Source: Amycolatopsis saalfeldensis
GTDB taxonomy: Bacteria > Actinomycetota > Actinomycetes > Mycobacteriales > Pseudonocardiaceae
DNA: 64,000 bases
Reading direction: 5' to 3'
NCBI RefSeq assembly: GCF_900110575.1
Contig: NZ_FOEF01000002.1
Span: 62,001-126,000 of the forward strand
Below are positions 1-8,551 of this stretch, piece by piece. Made by a program: the position numbers and the translations under genes. The notes beneath the pieces were generated by a model that was given only the letters and a program-made list of their open reading frames with translations, had not been told where the DNA came from and did not search any database. Every line of letters starts with the position of its first letter. Position 1 is the first letter of the stretch.

Positions 1-686
1 CCAAGAGGTTCGGCGACCGGACCGTCCTGAGTGGACTGGACCTGGAGATCGGCCGCGGCGAGTTCGTGGCGCTGCTGGGCCGCAGCGGCTCCGGCAAGTC
101 CACGCTGCTGCGGGTCCTCGCCGGGCTGGACGGCGAGATCGAGGGCACCGCGGAGGTGGACGGCACGGTGTCCGTCGCCTTCCAGCAGCCGCGGCTGCTG
201 CCGTGGCGCAAGGTCTGGCGCAACGTCGTGCTCGGGCTGCGCCGCGAGGGCCGGTCCCAGGCACGTAACCGCGCGATCGTCGAACGCGCGCTCGACGAAG
301 TGCGCCTGACCGCCCACGCCGACGACTGGCCGCTGACGCTGTCCGGCGGCGAGGCCCAGCGCCTCTCGCTGGCCCGGGCGCTGGTGCGCGAGCCGGACCT
401 GCTGCTGCTCGACGAGCCGTTCGGAGCCCTCGACGCGCTCACCCGGATCGCGATGCACCGGCTCGTCGAAGACCTGTGGCGCAAGCATGGCCCGGCCGTG
501 CTGCTGGTGACCCACGACGTCGACGAGGCCTTGCTGCTCGCCGGCCGGATCCTCGTGCTCGACGAGGGCCGGATCGTCGCCGAACACGTCCTCGGCCACC
601 CCCGGCCGCGGACGCCGACCGACCACGCCGGCCTGCGCACGCGCGTGCTGGCCGACCTGGGAGTGACCGAAGGTGCACCTGCGTAA
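1..686 (+). CDS. ssuB: ABC transporter ATP-binding protein, SsuB/TauB-like (5' end outside window)
   Basis: The reading frame is open from base 3, so the gene starts before the window; about 227 C-terminal residues are visible. They contain a Walker A (GRSGSGKST), a Q-loop at QQPRLLPW, the ABC signature LSGGEAQRLSLARAL, Walker B LLLLDEPFGALD and the H-loop THDVDEA. The QQPRLLPW Q-loop is typical of nitrate/sulfonate/taurine-type ATPases. It should energise import of an organosulfonate with the binding protein encoded next; the permease is expected just upstream, outside the window. Its 3' end overlaps the next gene by 14 bases, so the two are translationally coupled. The substrate is inferred from the following ssuA- and ssuD-like genes. 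Confidence 0.9.
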   Translation, partial: KRFGDRTVLSGLDLEIGRGEFVALLGRSGSGKSTLLRVLAGLDGEIEGTAEVDGTVSVAFQQPRLLPWRKVWRNVVLGLRREGRSQARNRAIVERALDEVRLTAHADDWPLTLSGGEAQRLSLARALVREPDLLLLDEPFGALDALTRIAMHRLVEDLWRKHGPAVLLVTHDVDEALLLAGRILVLDEGRIVAEHVLGHPRPRTPTDHAGLRTRVLADLGVTEGAPA

Positions 687-1686
687 CGTGCTGGCTGTGG
701 CTCTGCTGCTGGGCGGGCTGACCGCGTGCTCGTCCACGACCGCGGCGAGCGGTCCCGCGCCCGTGCCCGCCGCCGTTTCCCCGGCCGAGCTGGCGAAGGT
801 GACTCTGCGCGTCGGCGATCAGAAAGGCGGCGTGAAGTCCTTGCTCACGGCCGCGAACCAGCTCGGCGCCGTGCCTTACCGGATCGAATGGTCGACGTTC
901 ACCTCCGGGCCGCCGCTGCTGGAGGCGGCGTCGGCCGGCGCGATCGACCTCGGCCGGGTGGGCAACACGCCGCCGATCTTCGCGGCCGCTTCGAGGGCGA
1001 AGATCTCGGTGGTGAGCGTCGCGAAGAGCAATGTGGAGCGTGAGGCGATCCTGGTCCCGCCGGACTCGCCGCTGGCGAATGTCCAGGCGCTCAAGGGAAA
1101 GACCATAGCCGTGGCGAAGGGCAGCTCCGCGCACGGGCAGCTGCTGAACACGCTGAAGAACGCCGGGCTGACGACCGAGGACGTCAAGCTTTCCTTCCTG
1201 CAGCCCTCGGAGGCGTACGCCGCGTTCACCCAGCATCAGGTGGACGCGTGGGCGATCTGGGACCCGTACACCGCTCAAGCCCAGCTCGACGCGCACGCCC
1301 GCGTACTCGCCGACGGCCGCGGCAGCTCCAACGGGCTGGCGTTCGAAACCGCGAGCACGGCGGCGCTGGCCGACCCCGGCAAGAACGCCGCGATCAAGGA
1401 TTTCGTCACGCGGGTGGTCAAGGCCCAGCTGTGGTCCGATTCCCACCACGACGAGTGGGCGAGGGCGTGGGCCGCCGAGACCGGGCTTTCCCTTGCGGTG
1501 GCGCAGAAGTCGGTCGACGCCGGGCGTGACGTGCCGACGCCGCTGGACGACTCGATCGTCGCGTCCGAGCAACAGCTCGCGGACGCCTTCACCGAAGACA
1601 AGACCCTCCCGGGGAAGGTGGACTTCGCGTTGTTCGCCGACCGTCGTTACGGCCCGGAGATCGAAGCCGCGAGGAGCAACGGATGA
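673..1686 (+). CDS. ssuA: Aliphatic sulfonate ABC transporter substrate-binding lipoprotein, SsuA-like
   Basis: 337 residues from a GTG start that overlaps the ATPase gene. The N-terminus is a lipoprotein signal peptide with lipobox LTAC and Cys19 as the predicted lipidated residue, so the mature protein is anchored outside the membrane. The rest has the SsuA/NMT1-like periplasmic binding fold: LRVGDQKGG near the start, the segment IDLGRVGNTPPIFAAAS, and VDAWAIWDPYTA in the second lobe. It should capture alkanesulfonates and hand them to the SsuB/C transporter. It overlaps the following monooxygenase gene by ATGA, which supports one operon. Taurine or a nitrile-type ligand cannot be excluded from sequence alone. 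Confidence 0.88.
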   Translation: MHLRNVLAVALLLGGLTACSSTTAASGPAPVPAAVSPAELAKVTLRVGDQKGGVKSLLTAANQLGAVPYRIEWSTFTSGPPLLEAASAGAIDLGRVGNTPPIFAAASRAKISVVSVAKSNVEREAILVPPDSPLANVQALKGKTIAVAKGSSAHGQLLNTLKNAGLTTEDVKLSFLQPSEAYAAFTQHQVDAWAIWDPYTAQAQLDAHARVLADGRGSSNGLAFETASTAALADPGKNAAIKDFVTRVVKAQLWSDSHHDEWARAWAAETGLSLAVAQKSVDAGRDVPTPLDDSIVASEQQLADAFTEDKTLPGKVDFALFADRRYGPEIEAARSNG

Positions 1687-2840
1687 GCCTGAAACTGCAC
1701 TGGTTCCTGCCGACCACCGGAGACGGCCGGACGATCGTGGAACGCTTCCACGCCAGCAAGTCCTCCGGTCCGCGGGCGCAGCGCCCGGCTGACCTCGAGT
1801 ACCTCGCGCAGGTGGCTCGCGCCGCCGAACAGCAGGGTTTCGAGGGCGTGCTGACGCCGACGGGCACCTGGTGCGAGGACGCGTGGCTGACCACGGCGGC
1901 GCTGATCCAGCAGACGCGGAAGCTGAAGTTCCTGGTCGCGTTCCGGCCCGGGGTCATCTCGCCGACGCTGGCCGCGCAGATGGCGGGCACCTTCCAGCGG
2001 CTCTCGCAGGGCCGGGTGCTGCTGAACATCGTCACCGGCGGCGACGCGGTGGAGCAGCGCCGGTTCGGCGACTGGCACGACCACGACGCCCGGTACGCGC
2101 GGACGGACGAGTTCCTGACCATCGTCCGCGGCGTGTGGTCGGGCCGGCCGTTCGACTTCGAGGGCGAGCACCTGAGGGTCGAGGGCGCGACCACGCTGGC
2201 CGCGCCGGACCCGGTGCCGCCCATCTACTTCGGCGGCTCGTCCCCGGCCGCGCTCCCGGTCGCGGCCCGGCACGCCGACGTCTACCTGACCTGGGGTGAG
2301 CCGCCCGCGCAGGTGGCGGAGAAGATCGCCAAGGTCAGGGCGCTGGCGGAGGCGGCGGGCCGCACGGTGCGCTTCGGCGTGCGGCTGCACACGATCACGC
2401 GCGACACGTCGGCGGAAGCGTGGGCGGAGGCGCAGAAGCTGCTGGACGCACTGAGCCCGGAGCAGGTGGCGAAGTCGCAGGCGGTGCTGGCCGCCAGCGA
2501 ATCCGTCGGCCAGCAGCGCATGGTCGCCCTGCACGGCGGCCGGGCCGACGCGGGCGTACGCGGCCTGGAGATCCATCCCGGCCTGTGGGCCGGCATCGGC
2601 CTGGTCCGCGGCGGCGCGGGCACGGCACTGGTCGGCAGCCACGAGGAGGTCGCGGACCTGATCGAGGAATACCACGCGGCGGGCGTCTCGGAGGTCGTGC
2701 TGTCGGGTTACCCGCACTTGGAGGAGGCCTACTGGTTCGGCGAGGGGGTCCGGCCGGAACTCGCGCGCCGCGGGCTGCTGGCGGATGTGCCCTTGCTCCA
2801 CCGGGACGACAACGCGGAACGGGCCGCGGCGGCGTTGTGA
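1683..2840 (+). CDS. ssuD: FMNH2-dependent alkanesulfonate monooxygenase
   Basis: 385 residues, the usual length for SsuD. It is a bacterial luciferase-like TIM-barrel enzyme. The N-terminus MSLKLHWFLPTTGDGR, the segment NIVTGGD (about 116-122) and YFGGSSPAA are characteristic of the SsuD branch. The reaction is oxygenolytic cleavage of the C-S bond of alkanesulfonates with reduced flavin, giving an aldehyde and sulfite for sulfur assimilation. No flavin reductase (SsuE) gene lies in the visible part of the operon. The ATG overlaps the stop of ssuA (ATGA). Expression is probably sulfur-controlled by analogy, but no operator was identified. Confidence 0.92.
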   Translation: MSLKLHWFLPTTGDGRTIVERFHASKSSGPRAQRPADLEYLAQVARAAEQQGFEGVLTPTGTWCEDAWLTTAALIQQTRKLKFLVAFRPGVISPTLAAQMAGTFQRLSQGRVLLNIVTGGDAVEQRRFGDWHDHDARYARTDEFLTIVRGVWSGRPFDFEGEHLRVEGATTLAAPDPVPPIYFGGSSPAALPVAARHADVYLTWGEPPAQVAEKIAKVRALAEAAGRTVRFGVRLHTITRDTSAEAWAEAQKLLDALSPEQVAKSQAVLAASESVGQQRMVALHGGRADAGVRGLEIHPGLWAGIGLVRGGAGTALVGSHEEVADLIEEYHAAGVSEVVLSGYPHLEEAYWFGEGVRPELARRGLLADVPLLHRDDNAERAAAAL

Positions 2841-2854
2841 CTTGGTGGGTGTCT

Positions 2855-2893
2855 CGACGCCGGCTCCATGGTCACCGAGGTGGGCCGGCGTCG
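2855..2893. terminator. Candidate bidirectional terminator between ssuD and the IclR gene
   Basis: A 10-base perfect inverted repeat (CGACGCCGGC at 2855-2864 and its complement at 2884-2893) with a 19-base loop begins 15 bases after the ssuD stop. It lies between convergent genes. No T-run follows, which is common in high-GC actinobacteria. The loop is long, so confidence is moderate. Confidence 0.4.
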
Positions 2894-3026
2894 CCGAGCT
2901 GGCGCGGTTCCGACAGTCGCCGCTCGGTCTGGGCGCCACCCTGGTCGACGAGGGTGACCGGAAGCGGATCTTCGCGGACCCCGCCGGGCGTGCCGTTCTC
3001 GGTCTGGATCACCCGGAACTGGCCGC

Positions 3027-3797
3027 TCAAAGGTCTTTCCTCAGCGTCCGCGACAGCGCGAGCGCCACGGTCCGAACGGCCGGCGCGACGCGTTCCGTCC
3101 GCATCCGCGTCGCCCACCCCGAGATCGAGACCGCGGCAACCGCGTGCCCGCCCGGGGCCACGAGCGGGCTGGCCGCGCACACCACCCCGACCCCCGATTC
3201 CTCGCGTTCGAACGCGATGCCGTCTTCGCGGATGCGCGCCAGCTGGCGGCGCAGCAGGCCGGGCGCGGTGATCGTGCGGCTGCTGACGCGCGGCAATCCG
3301 GCCTCGATCACTTGCGCCACCACGGATTCCGGCGAGTACGCGAGGATCGCCTTGCCGACGCCGGTGGCGTGCGCGGGGAACCGGCCGCCGATGCGTGAGG
3401 GCAGGTCGGGGGCGTCCGGGCCGCGCAGCACGTCGAGGTAGACCACCTCGGTGCCCTCCAGCACGGCCAGGTGCACGGTGTTGCGTGTCGCCTCGCGCAG
3501 GTCGGCCAGGTAGGGCCGGGCGGCGTCGACCAGGCCGCGGCGGCGGACGGCGAGCTGCCCGATCTCGAACAGCCGCAGGCCGAGCCGCAGCGAGGTCCCT
3601 TCGCGCTCCAGCAGGCCGGCGTCGGCGAGATGCCCGGCCAGCCGGTGCACGGTCGTCTTGGCCAGCCCGGTCCGCCGCGCCAGCTCGGACACCCCGACGG
3701 TGTTGTCGCCCGGCCGGAACGCGCCCAGCACCGTCGCGATCCGGGCCGCGACGAGCCCGTCACCCCGCTCGCCGTCGTTCCGCCCAGTGGTACGCAC
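3027..3797 (-). CDS. IclR-family transcriptional regulator
   Basis: 256 residues from a GTG start. The winged helix-turn-helix is near residues 30-60 ([23 protein letters not shown]). The IclR effector domain follows, with [20 protein letters not shown] and [15 protein letters not shown], the latter typical of the ligand pocket. The open frame continues far upstream, but only the GTG start at 3797 leaves room for the divergent gene starting at 3838, so I chose it; no clear ribosome binding site supports it. IclR proteins often control catabolic genes for aromatic or short-chain acids. The 40-base divergent spacing suggests control of the acetaldehyde dehydrogenase/aldolase operon. Confidence 0.85.
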   Translation of the reverse strand: MRTTGRNDGERGDGLVAARIATVLGAFRPGDNTVGVSELARRTGLAKTTVHRLAGHLADAGLLEREGTSLRLGLRLFEIGQLAVRRRGLVDAARPYLADLREATRNTVHLAVLEGTEVVYLDVLRGPDAPDLPSRIGGRFPAHATGVGKAILAYSPESVVAQVIEAGLPRVSSRTITAPGLLRRQLARIREDGIAFEREESGVGVVCAASPLVAPGGHAVAAVSISGWATRMRTERVAPAVRTVALALSRTLRKDL

Positions 3798-3837
3798 AGG
3801 TTGAGTGTGCCCTACCCGGGCGAGGACTGTCGGCAGC

Positions 3838-4740
3838 ATGGCGGAACGGAAGGTCACGGCCGCGATCGTCGGCCCGGGCAACATCGGCACCGACCTGCTG
3901 GCGAAGCTGCGGCGCAGCGAGCGGGTCGAAGTGCGGTACATGGTGGGCGTCGACCCGGCGTCCGACGGTTTGGCGCGGGCGGCGAAGCTCGGGCTCGAGA
4001 CCTCGGCCGAAGGGGTGGACTGGCTGCTGGCTCGCGCGGAGCCGCCGGAGATCGTCTTCGAGGCGACTTCGGCCAAGGCGCACCTGGCGAACGCGCCGAG
4101 GTACGCGGAGGCGGGCATCCGCGCGGTCGACCTGACCCCGGCGGCGATCGGGCCGTTCACCTGTCCCGCGGTCACCCCGCCGGAGCGGCTGGACGTGCCC
4201 AACGTCAACCTGATCACCTGCGGCGGGCAGGCCACCATCCCCATGGTGGCCGCGATTTCCCGGGTGACCCCGGTGCCGTACGCGGAGATCGTCGCCTCGG
4301 TCTCCTCCCGCTCGGCCGGGCCGGGCACGCGCGCCAACATCGACGAGTTCACCGAGACCACCGCGCTCGGGCTGGAGCGCGTCGGCGGCGCGGCGAAGGG
4401 CAAGGCGATCATCATCATCAACCCGATGGACCCGCCGATGATCATGCGGGACACCGTGTTCTGCGCGGTCGACCCGGAGGTGGACTTCGCCGCGGTGACC
4501 GAGTCGATCCACCGCATGGCCGAGGAAGTGCGCAGGTATGTGCCGGGCTACGCGCTGAAGGCCGAGCCCCAGTTCGACCCGCCGCGGCCGGAGTGGCGGG
4601 GTCAGGCGCGCGTCGGCGTCTTCCTGGAAGTCGCGGGCAACGGCGACTACCTGCCGACGTACGCGGGAAACCTCGACATCATGACGGCCGCCGCGGCCCG
4701 CGTCGGCGACCTCTTCGCGGCGGAAATGGCGGCAGCATGA
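3838..4740 (+). CDS. Acetaldehyde dehydrogenase (acylating), MhpF/HsaG type
   Basis: 300 residues. It converts acetaldehyde (or propanal), NAD+ and CoA to acetyl- or propionyl-CoA, the last step of meta-cleavage pathways. The NAD motif GPGNIG is at residues 12-17, the catalytic Cys is Cys128 in [11 protein letters not shown], and the C-terminal segment [19 protein letters not shown] is typical. The ATG at 3838 fits the family N-terminus better than an upstream start at 3805. It overlaps the aldolase gene by ATGA. These two enzymes form a complex that channels the aldehyde, so translational coupling fits. Phenol, cinnamate and sterol pathways all use such pairs; the substrate class here is unknown. 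Confidence 0.92.
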   Translation: MAERKVTAAIVGPGNIGTDLLAKLRRSERVEVRYMVGVDPASDGLARAAKLGLETSAEGVDWLLARAEPPEIVFEATSAKAHLANAPRYAEAGIRAVDLTPAAIGPFTCPAVTPPERLDVPNVNLITCGGQATIPMVAAISRVTPVPYAEIVASVSSRSAGPGTRANIDEFTETTALGLERVGGAAKGKAIIIINPMDPPMIMRDTVFCAVDPEVDFAAVTESIHRMAEEVRRYVPGYALKAEPQFDPPRPEWRGQARVGVFLEVAGNGDYLPTYAGNLDIMTAAAARVGDLFAAEMAAA

Positions 4741-5762
4741 CCGGCACGAACGCGGTGAGGCTGGTCGACACGACCCTGCGCGACGGCAGCCACGCGATGG
4801 CGCACCAGTTCACCGAGACGCAGGTGCGCGAGACCGTGCGCGCGCTCGACAACGCCGGGATCTCGCTGATCGAGGTGACCCACGGCGACGGCCTCGGCGG
4901 CTCGACCTTCAACTACGGCTTCTCGCTCACCGACGAGCGCGAGCTGATCGCGGCCGCGGTCGACGAGGCGAAACAGGCGAAGATCGCCGTCCTGCTCCTG
5001 CCCGGGCTGGGCACCGTCACCGATCTGCGCGCGGCCGCGGACCTCGGCGCCGGCGCCGTGCGGATCGCCACGCACTGCACCGAGGCCGACGTTTCGATCC
5101 AGCACTTCGGCGCCGCGCGCGACCTCGGGCTGGAGACGGTCGGCTTCCTGATGCTGGCGCACATGTCCACGCCCGAGGACCTGGCCGAACAGGGCCGGAT
5201 CATGGTCGACGCGGGCTGCCAGTGCGTGTACGTGGTCGACTCCGCGGGCGCGCTGATCCTGGAGGAGGCGTCCGACCGGGTCGCGGCCCTCGTCGCGGAG
5301 TTCGGCGCAGACGCGCAGGTCGGCTACCACGGGCACCAGAACCTGAGCTTCGGCGTGGCCAACTCCGTGCTCGCCCAGCGCGCGGGCGCGCAGCAGATCG
5401 ACGGCTCGCTGGCGGCGCTCGGCGCGGGCGCGGGCAACTCGCCGACCGAAGTGCTCGCGGCGACGTTCGAACGGCTCGGCGTGCGCACCGGCGTCGACAA
5501 GGACGTGCTGATGGACGCGGCCGAGAACGTGGTGAAGAAGTACCTCACCCGGCTGCCGGTGATGGACCGCTCGTCGATCGTGCAGGGCTTCGCCGGCGTC
5601 TACTCGAGCTTCCTGCTGCACGCCGAACGCGCGGCCGGGCGCTACGGCGTGCCGGCGCACGAGATCCTCTACCGCGTGGGCGCCGAGCGGTACGTCGGCG
5701 GCCAGGAGGACATGATCATCGACATCGCTTTGCGGCTGCAGCAGGAAAAGGCAGCTCAGTGA
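4737..5762 (+). CDS. 4-hydroxy-2-oxovalerate aldolase, MhpE/HsaF/BphI type
   Basis: 341 residues, the normal family length. It is a class II, metal-dependent aldolase that splits 4-hydroxy-2-oxoacids to pyruvate and an aldehyde. The catalytic N-terminus has TTLRDGSHA (Arg15, Asp16, His19) and the metal site His198/His200 in YHGHQN. The C-terminal domain that contacts the dehydrogenase is present. It is coupled to the preceding dehydrogenase by a 4-base overlap. The 2-hydroxypenta-2,4-dienoate hydratase that normally supplies its substrate is not in this window. Its 3' end overlaps the convergent TetR gene by 7 bases. Confidence 0.92.
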   Translation: MTGTNAVRLVDTTLRDGSHAMAHQFTETQVRETVRALDNAGISLIEVTHGDGLGGSTFNYGFSLTDERELIAAAVDEAKQAKIAVLLLPGLGTVTDLRAAADLGAGAVRIATHCTEADVSIQHFGAARDLGLETVGFLMLAHMSTPEDLAEQGRIMVDAGCQCVYVVDSAGALILEEASDRVAALVAEFGADAQVGYHGHQNLSFGVANSVLAQRAGAQQIDGSLAALGAGAGNSPTEVLAATFERLGVRTGVDKDVLMDAAENVVKKYLTRLPVMDRSSIVQGFAGVYSSFLLHAERAAGRYGVPAHEILYRVGAERYVGGQEDMIIDIALRLQQEKAAQ

Positions 5763-6352
5763 TCGAATTCGTCCGCTTCGAGCACCAGCCGGACGCAGTG
5801 CGCCACCAGGCGTTCGCGGCCGGCGCGCAGGGTGCCGTCGAGGTGGGCGATGAAGATGTTGCTCAGCGCGCCGACGAGGCCGATCGCCACCAGCCGGCGG
5901 CCGGTCTCGTCGCCGCGGGTGAGCTGTTCGCCGACCAGCGCGGCGAACACCGGCATCAGGTGCAGCCCGCGGCGGGTCAGCGCCGGGTCGGTCAGCGGCG
6001 CGAGCAGCAGCACGCGGCCCCGGCGCGGGTCGTCGAGGACCAGCTCGACGAACGCGGTGACGGCGCGCTCGGCCCGCTGCCGGCCATCGGGCGCGTCCCG
6101 GACCGCGGCCACGAGTGCTTCGCGGGCCTGTTCGCCGACATCCTCGTAGACGGCCGCGACCAGTTCCTCGCGGTCGGCGAAGCTCTCGTAGAAGTACCGC
6201 TCGGTGAGCCTCGCCTGGCGGCACACGGCACGGACGCTCACCGCCGCGCTGCCCTCGGTGCCGAGCAGGTCGAGCCCGGCGGCGACCAGCTGCTCCCGCC
6301 GGGCCGCGCGGCGATCGTCCAGCGTCGTGCCCGCCCACGTCCGGCCCGGCAT
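5756..6352 (-). CDS. TetR-family transcriptional regulator
   Basis: 198 residues. The N-terminal helix-turn-helix is near residues 15-62 ([41 protein letters not shown]), followed by a typical TetR ligand domain. I chose the ATG at 6352 because AGAGGAG precedes it at good spacing; an upstream in-frame ATG at 6385 lies inside the palindrome and lacks such a site. The gene is divergent from the MpaB-like oxygenase gene, with a large palindrome between them, so it probably represses that operon and itself. The ligand is unknown. Confidence 0.88.
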   Translation of the reverse strand: MPGRTWAGTTLDDRRAARREQLVAAGLDLLGTEGSAAVSVRAVCRQARLTERYFYESFADREELVAAVYEDVGEQAREALVAAVRDAPDGRQRAERAVTAFVELVLDDPRRGRVLLLAPLTDPALTRRGLHLMPVFAALVGEQLTRGDETGRRLVAIGLVGALSNIFIAHLDGTLRAGRERLVAHCVRLVLEADEFDH

Positions 6353-6366
6353 ACGAACTCCTCTGT

Positions 6367-6412
6367 TGACCACGTGCGTTGTCACATCCTAACCTGACAA
6401 CGCACGTGGTCA
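6367..6412. promoter_or_regulatory. 46-bp perfect palindrome, probable TetR operator
   Basis: Two 18-base arms, TGACCACGTGCGTTGTCA at 6367-6384 and its exact complement at 6395-6412, flank a 10-base spacer. Each arm is itself an imperfect palindrome (14 of 18 positions), so the site could hold two TetR dimers about one 28-base step apart. It sits between the divergent tetR start (6352) and the oxygenase start (6440). Confidence 0.8.
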
Positions 6413-6439
6413 GTTGTCCGACGGGCGAAGGAGCCGCTG

Positions 6440-7366
6440 ATGAGCCGGGACGCACCGGAGCCGCTGGGCCCGGACTCGCTGACGTGGCGGTACTTCGGCG
6501 ACTGGCGCGGCCTGCTGATCGGGCTGTGGGCCGGCTCGATGCAGAACATGCACCCGGGCCTGGGCGCCGGCGTCGAGCAGCACTCGCGGTTCTTCGAGGA
6601 ACGCTGGCAGCGGCTGTTCCGCTCGCTCTACCCGATCGGCGGCGTGGTCTACGACGGCCCGCTCGCGCACCGCACCGCGCTCGAGGTGCGGGGCTACCAC
6701 GACCGGATCAAGGGCGTCGACGCGAAGGGCCGCCGCTACCACGCGCTCGACCCGGACAGCTTCTACTGGGCGCACTCCACGTTTTTCGTCAGCACCATCC
6801 TGATCGCCGACCATTTCATGGGCGGCATCGGCGAGGAGGAGAAGCGGCAGCTGTTCGACGAGCACGTCCGCTGGTGGCGGATGTACGACATGACCATGCG
6901 CCCGGTGCCCGAGTCCTGGGAGGACTTCCAGCGCTACTGGAAGCACATGTGCGCCGAGGTGCTGGAGGACAACAAGGCCACCCGCGACGTGCTCGACCTG
7001 CGGGGCCTGGCGAAGCCGCCGTTCCTGCCGTGGCTGCCGGACGCGCTGTGGCGGCCGCTCTCGGTGCTGATCGCGCGGAACTTCGTGTGGCTCACTGTCG
7101 GGCTGTACGACCCGGAGGTGCGCGAACTGCTCGGCTTCCGCTGGTCCGATCGCGACGCCCGCCGCCACCGCCGCTTCGGCCGGCTGGTCAACGCGGTCTT
7201 CAAGCTCGTCCCGCGCGACCGCCGTTACCACCCGCGGGCCCGGGCCGGCTGGCGCCGGGCGCGCGGGGAGGTGGCCGCGGCCGCGCCGTTGGTCGAGACT
7301 CCACGCAGGAACCTGCCGCCGCTCGCCGAACGCGGCAAGCCGGAGCACTACTCGCCGAACGTCTGA
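6440..7366 (+). CDS. Oxygenase MpaB family protein (DUF2236)
   Basis: 308 residues with a GAAGGAG ribosome binding site before the ATG. The protein resembles the DUF2236/MpaB family, related to latex-clearing protein and fungal MpaB, which are haem b-linked oxygenases cleaving isoprenoid C=C bonds. Visible family features are PGLGAGVEQHSRFFEERWQRLFRSL near residues 35-60, DSFYWAHSTFFVSTI near 110-125, and a basic C-terminus. No signal peptide is seen, so it is probably cytoplasmic or peripheral. It is followed after 11 bases by an LLM oxidoreductase, likely in one operon under the TetR regulator. The substrate is unknown; oxidation of a lipid or isoprenoid is only an inference from the family. 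Confidence 0.75.
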   Translation: MSRDAPEPLGPDSLTWRYFGDWRGLLIGLWAGSMQNMHPGLGAGVEQHSRFFEERWQRLFRSLYPIGGVVYDGPLAHRTALEVRGYHDRIKGVDAKGRRYHALDPDSFYWAHSTFFVSTILIADHFMGGIGEEEKRQLFDEHVRWWRMYDMTMRPVPESWEDFQRYWKHMCAEVLEDNKATRDVLDLRGLAKPPFLPWLPDALWRPLSVLIARNFVWLTVGLYDPEVRELLGFRWSDRDARRHRRFGRLVNAVFKLVPRDRRYHPRARAGWRRARGEVAAAAPLVETPRRNLPPLAERGKPEHYSPNV

Positions 7367-7377
7367 AGGGACGCGTC

Positions 7378-8403
7378 ATGAAGCTGGGCTATCACCTCGG
7401 GTACTGGGGCAGCGGGCCGATCCCGGGAGCGCTGGAGTCCGTGCTCGAAGCCGAGCGGCTGGGCTTCGACTCCGTCTGGTCGGCCGAGGCCTACGGCTCC
7501 GACGCGTTCACCCCGCTCGCCTGGCTCGGCGCGTCCACGAGCACGGTGAAGCTCGGCACCAACATCGTGCAGATGTCCGCGCGCACCCCGACCGCCACGG
7601 CGATGAGCGCCCTGACGCTCGACCACCTCTCGGGCGGCCGGTTCGTGCTCGGGCTGGGCGCGTCCGGGCCGCAGGTGGTGGAGGGCTGGTACGGGCAGCC
7701 GTACCCGAAGCCGCTGGCGCGCACGCGGGAGTACATCGAGATCGTGCGGAAGGTGCTGGCGCGCGAGGAGCCGGTGACGATCGACGGGCAGTTCTACCAG
7801 CTGCCGCTGCGGGGCGGCACGGGGCTGGGCAAGGCGCTCAAGCCCACCGTGCACCCGCTGCGCGCGGACCTGCCGATCCACCTCGCCGCCGAAGGGCCGA
7901 AGAACGTCGCGCTGTCGGCCGAGATCTGCGACGGCTGGCTGCCGTTGTTCTTCTCGCCCAAGGCCGACGCGTTCTACCGCGCGGCGCTCGCCGAAGGCTT
8001 CGCGCGCCCGGGCGCGCGGCGGACGTTCGACGACTTCGAGGTGTCGGCTTCGCTCCCGGTGATCGTGCACGACGACGTCGAGGAGGCGGCGAGCTGGATC
8101 AAGCCGGCGCTGGCGCTCTACATCGGCGGGATGGGCGCGAAGAGCGTGAACTTCCACCACGACGTGTTCGCCCGGCTCGGGTACGCCGACGTCTCCGACA
8201 AGGTGCAGGAGCTGTACCTGGCCGGGCGGAAGGCCGAGGCCGTCGCCGCGATCCCGACCTCGCTGGTCGAGGACACCTCGCTGATCGGCCCGGCCGCGAA
8301 GATCCGCGAGGAGCTGGCCGTGTGGGAGGAGACCGTGGTGACCACGCTGCTGCTGCGCGGTGACGCCGGCTCGCTGGCGAAGGTGGCCGAAGCGCTGTCC
8401 TGA
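7378..8403 (+). CDS. LLM-class (probably F420-dependent) oxidoreductase
   Basis: 341 residues of luciferase-like monooxygenase fold. The N-terminus MKLGYHLGYWG, the FDSVWSAEAYGSDA segment and VLGLGASGPQVVEGWYG match the actinobacterial F420-dependent LLM group rather than FMNH2 monooxygenases. It likely reduces or oxidises a small organic substrate with coenzyme F420. AAGGGA lies just before the ATG. The 11-base gap from the MpaB-like gene indicates co-transcription, and the pair may act in sequence on one molecule. The F420 preference is inferred, since no cofactor-specific residue was checked structurally. Confidence 0.8.
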   Translation: MKLGYHLGYWGSGPIPGALESVLEAERLGFDSVWSAEAYGSDAFTPLAWLGASTSTVKLGTNIVQMSARTPTATAMSALTLDHLSGGRFVLGLGASGPQVVEGWYGQPYPKPLARTREYIEIVRKVLAREEPVTIDGQFYQLPLRGGTGLGKALKPTVHPLRADLPIHLAAEGPKNVALSAEICDGWLPLFFSPKADAFYRAALAEGFARPGARRTFDDFEVSASLPVIVHDDVEEAASWIKPALALYIGGMGAKSVNFHHDVFARLGYADVSDKVQELYLAGRKAEAVAAIPTSLVEDTSLIGPAAKIREELAVWEETVVTTLLLRGDAGSLAKVAEALS

Positions 8404-8551
8404 CCGGTGGCGTCCCGGCGGCGGACGGTGCGGGGTCGGCCCGGTACGCGCCGTGCATTACGACGGTGGCACGATTCCTCCCGACCACTACCGGGGACCG
8501 GCGAAGATCGACTAGTCATGGCGTTCGTCGGACCGCCCTCGAGGAGGACCC

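Noticed and set aside
6379..8403. 674-residue frame that looks like a fusion ahead of the LLM enzyme
   Set aside because: The upstream part is out of frame with the MpaB-like gene and has shadow composition; the LLM gene has its own ATG and ribosome binding site at 7378.
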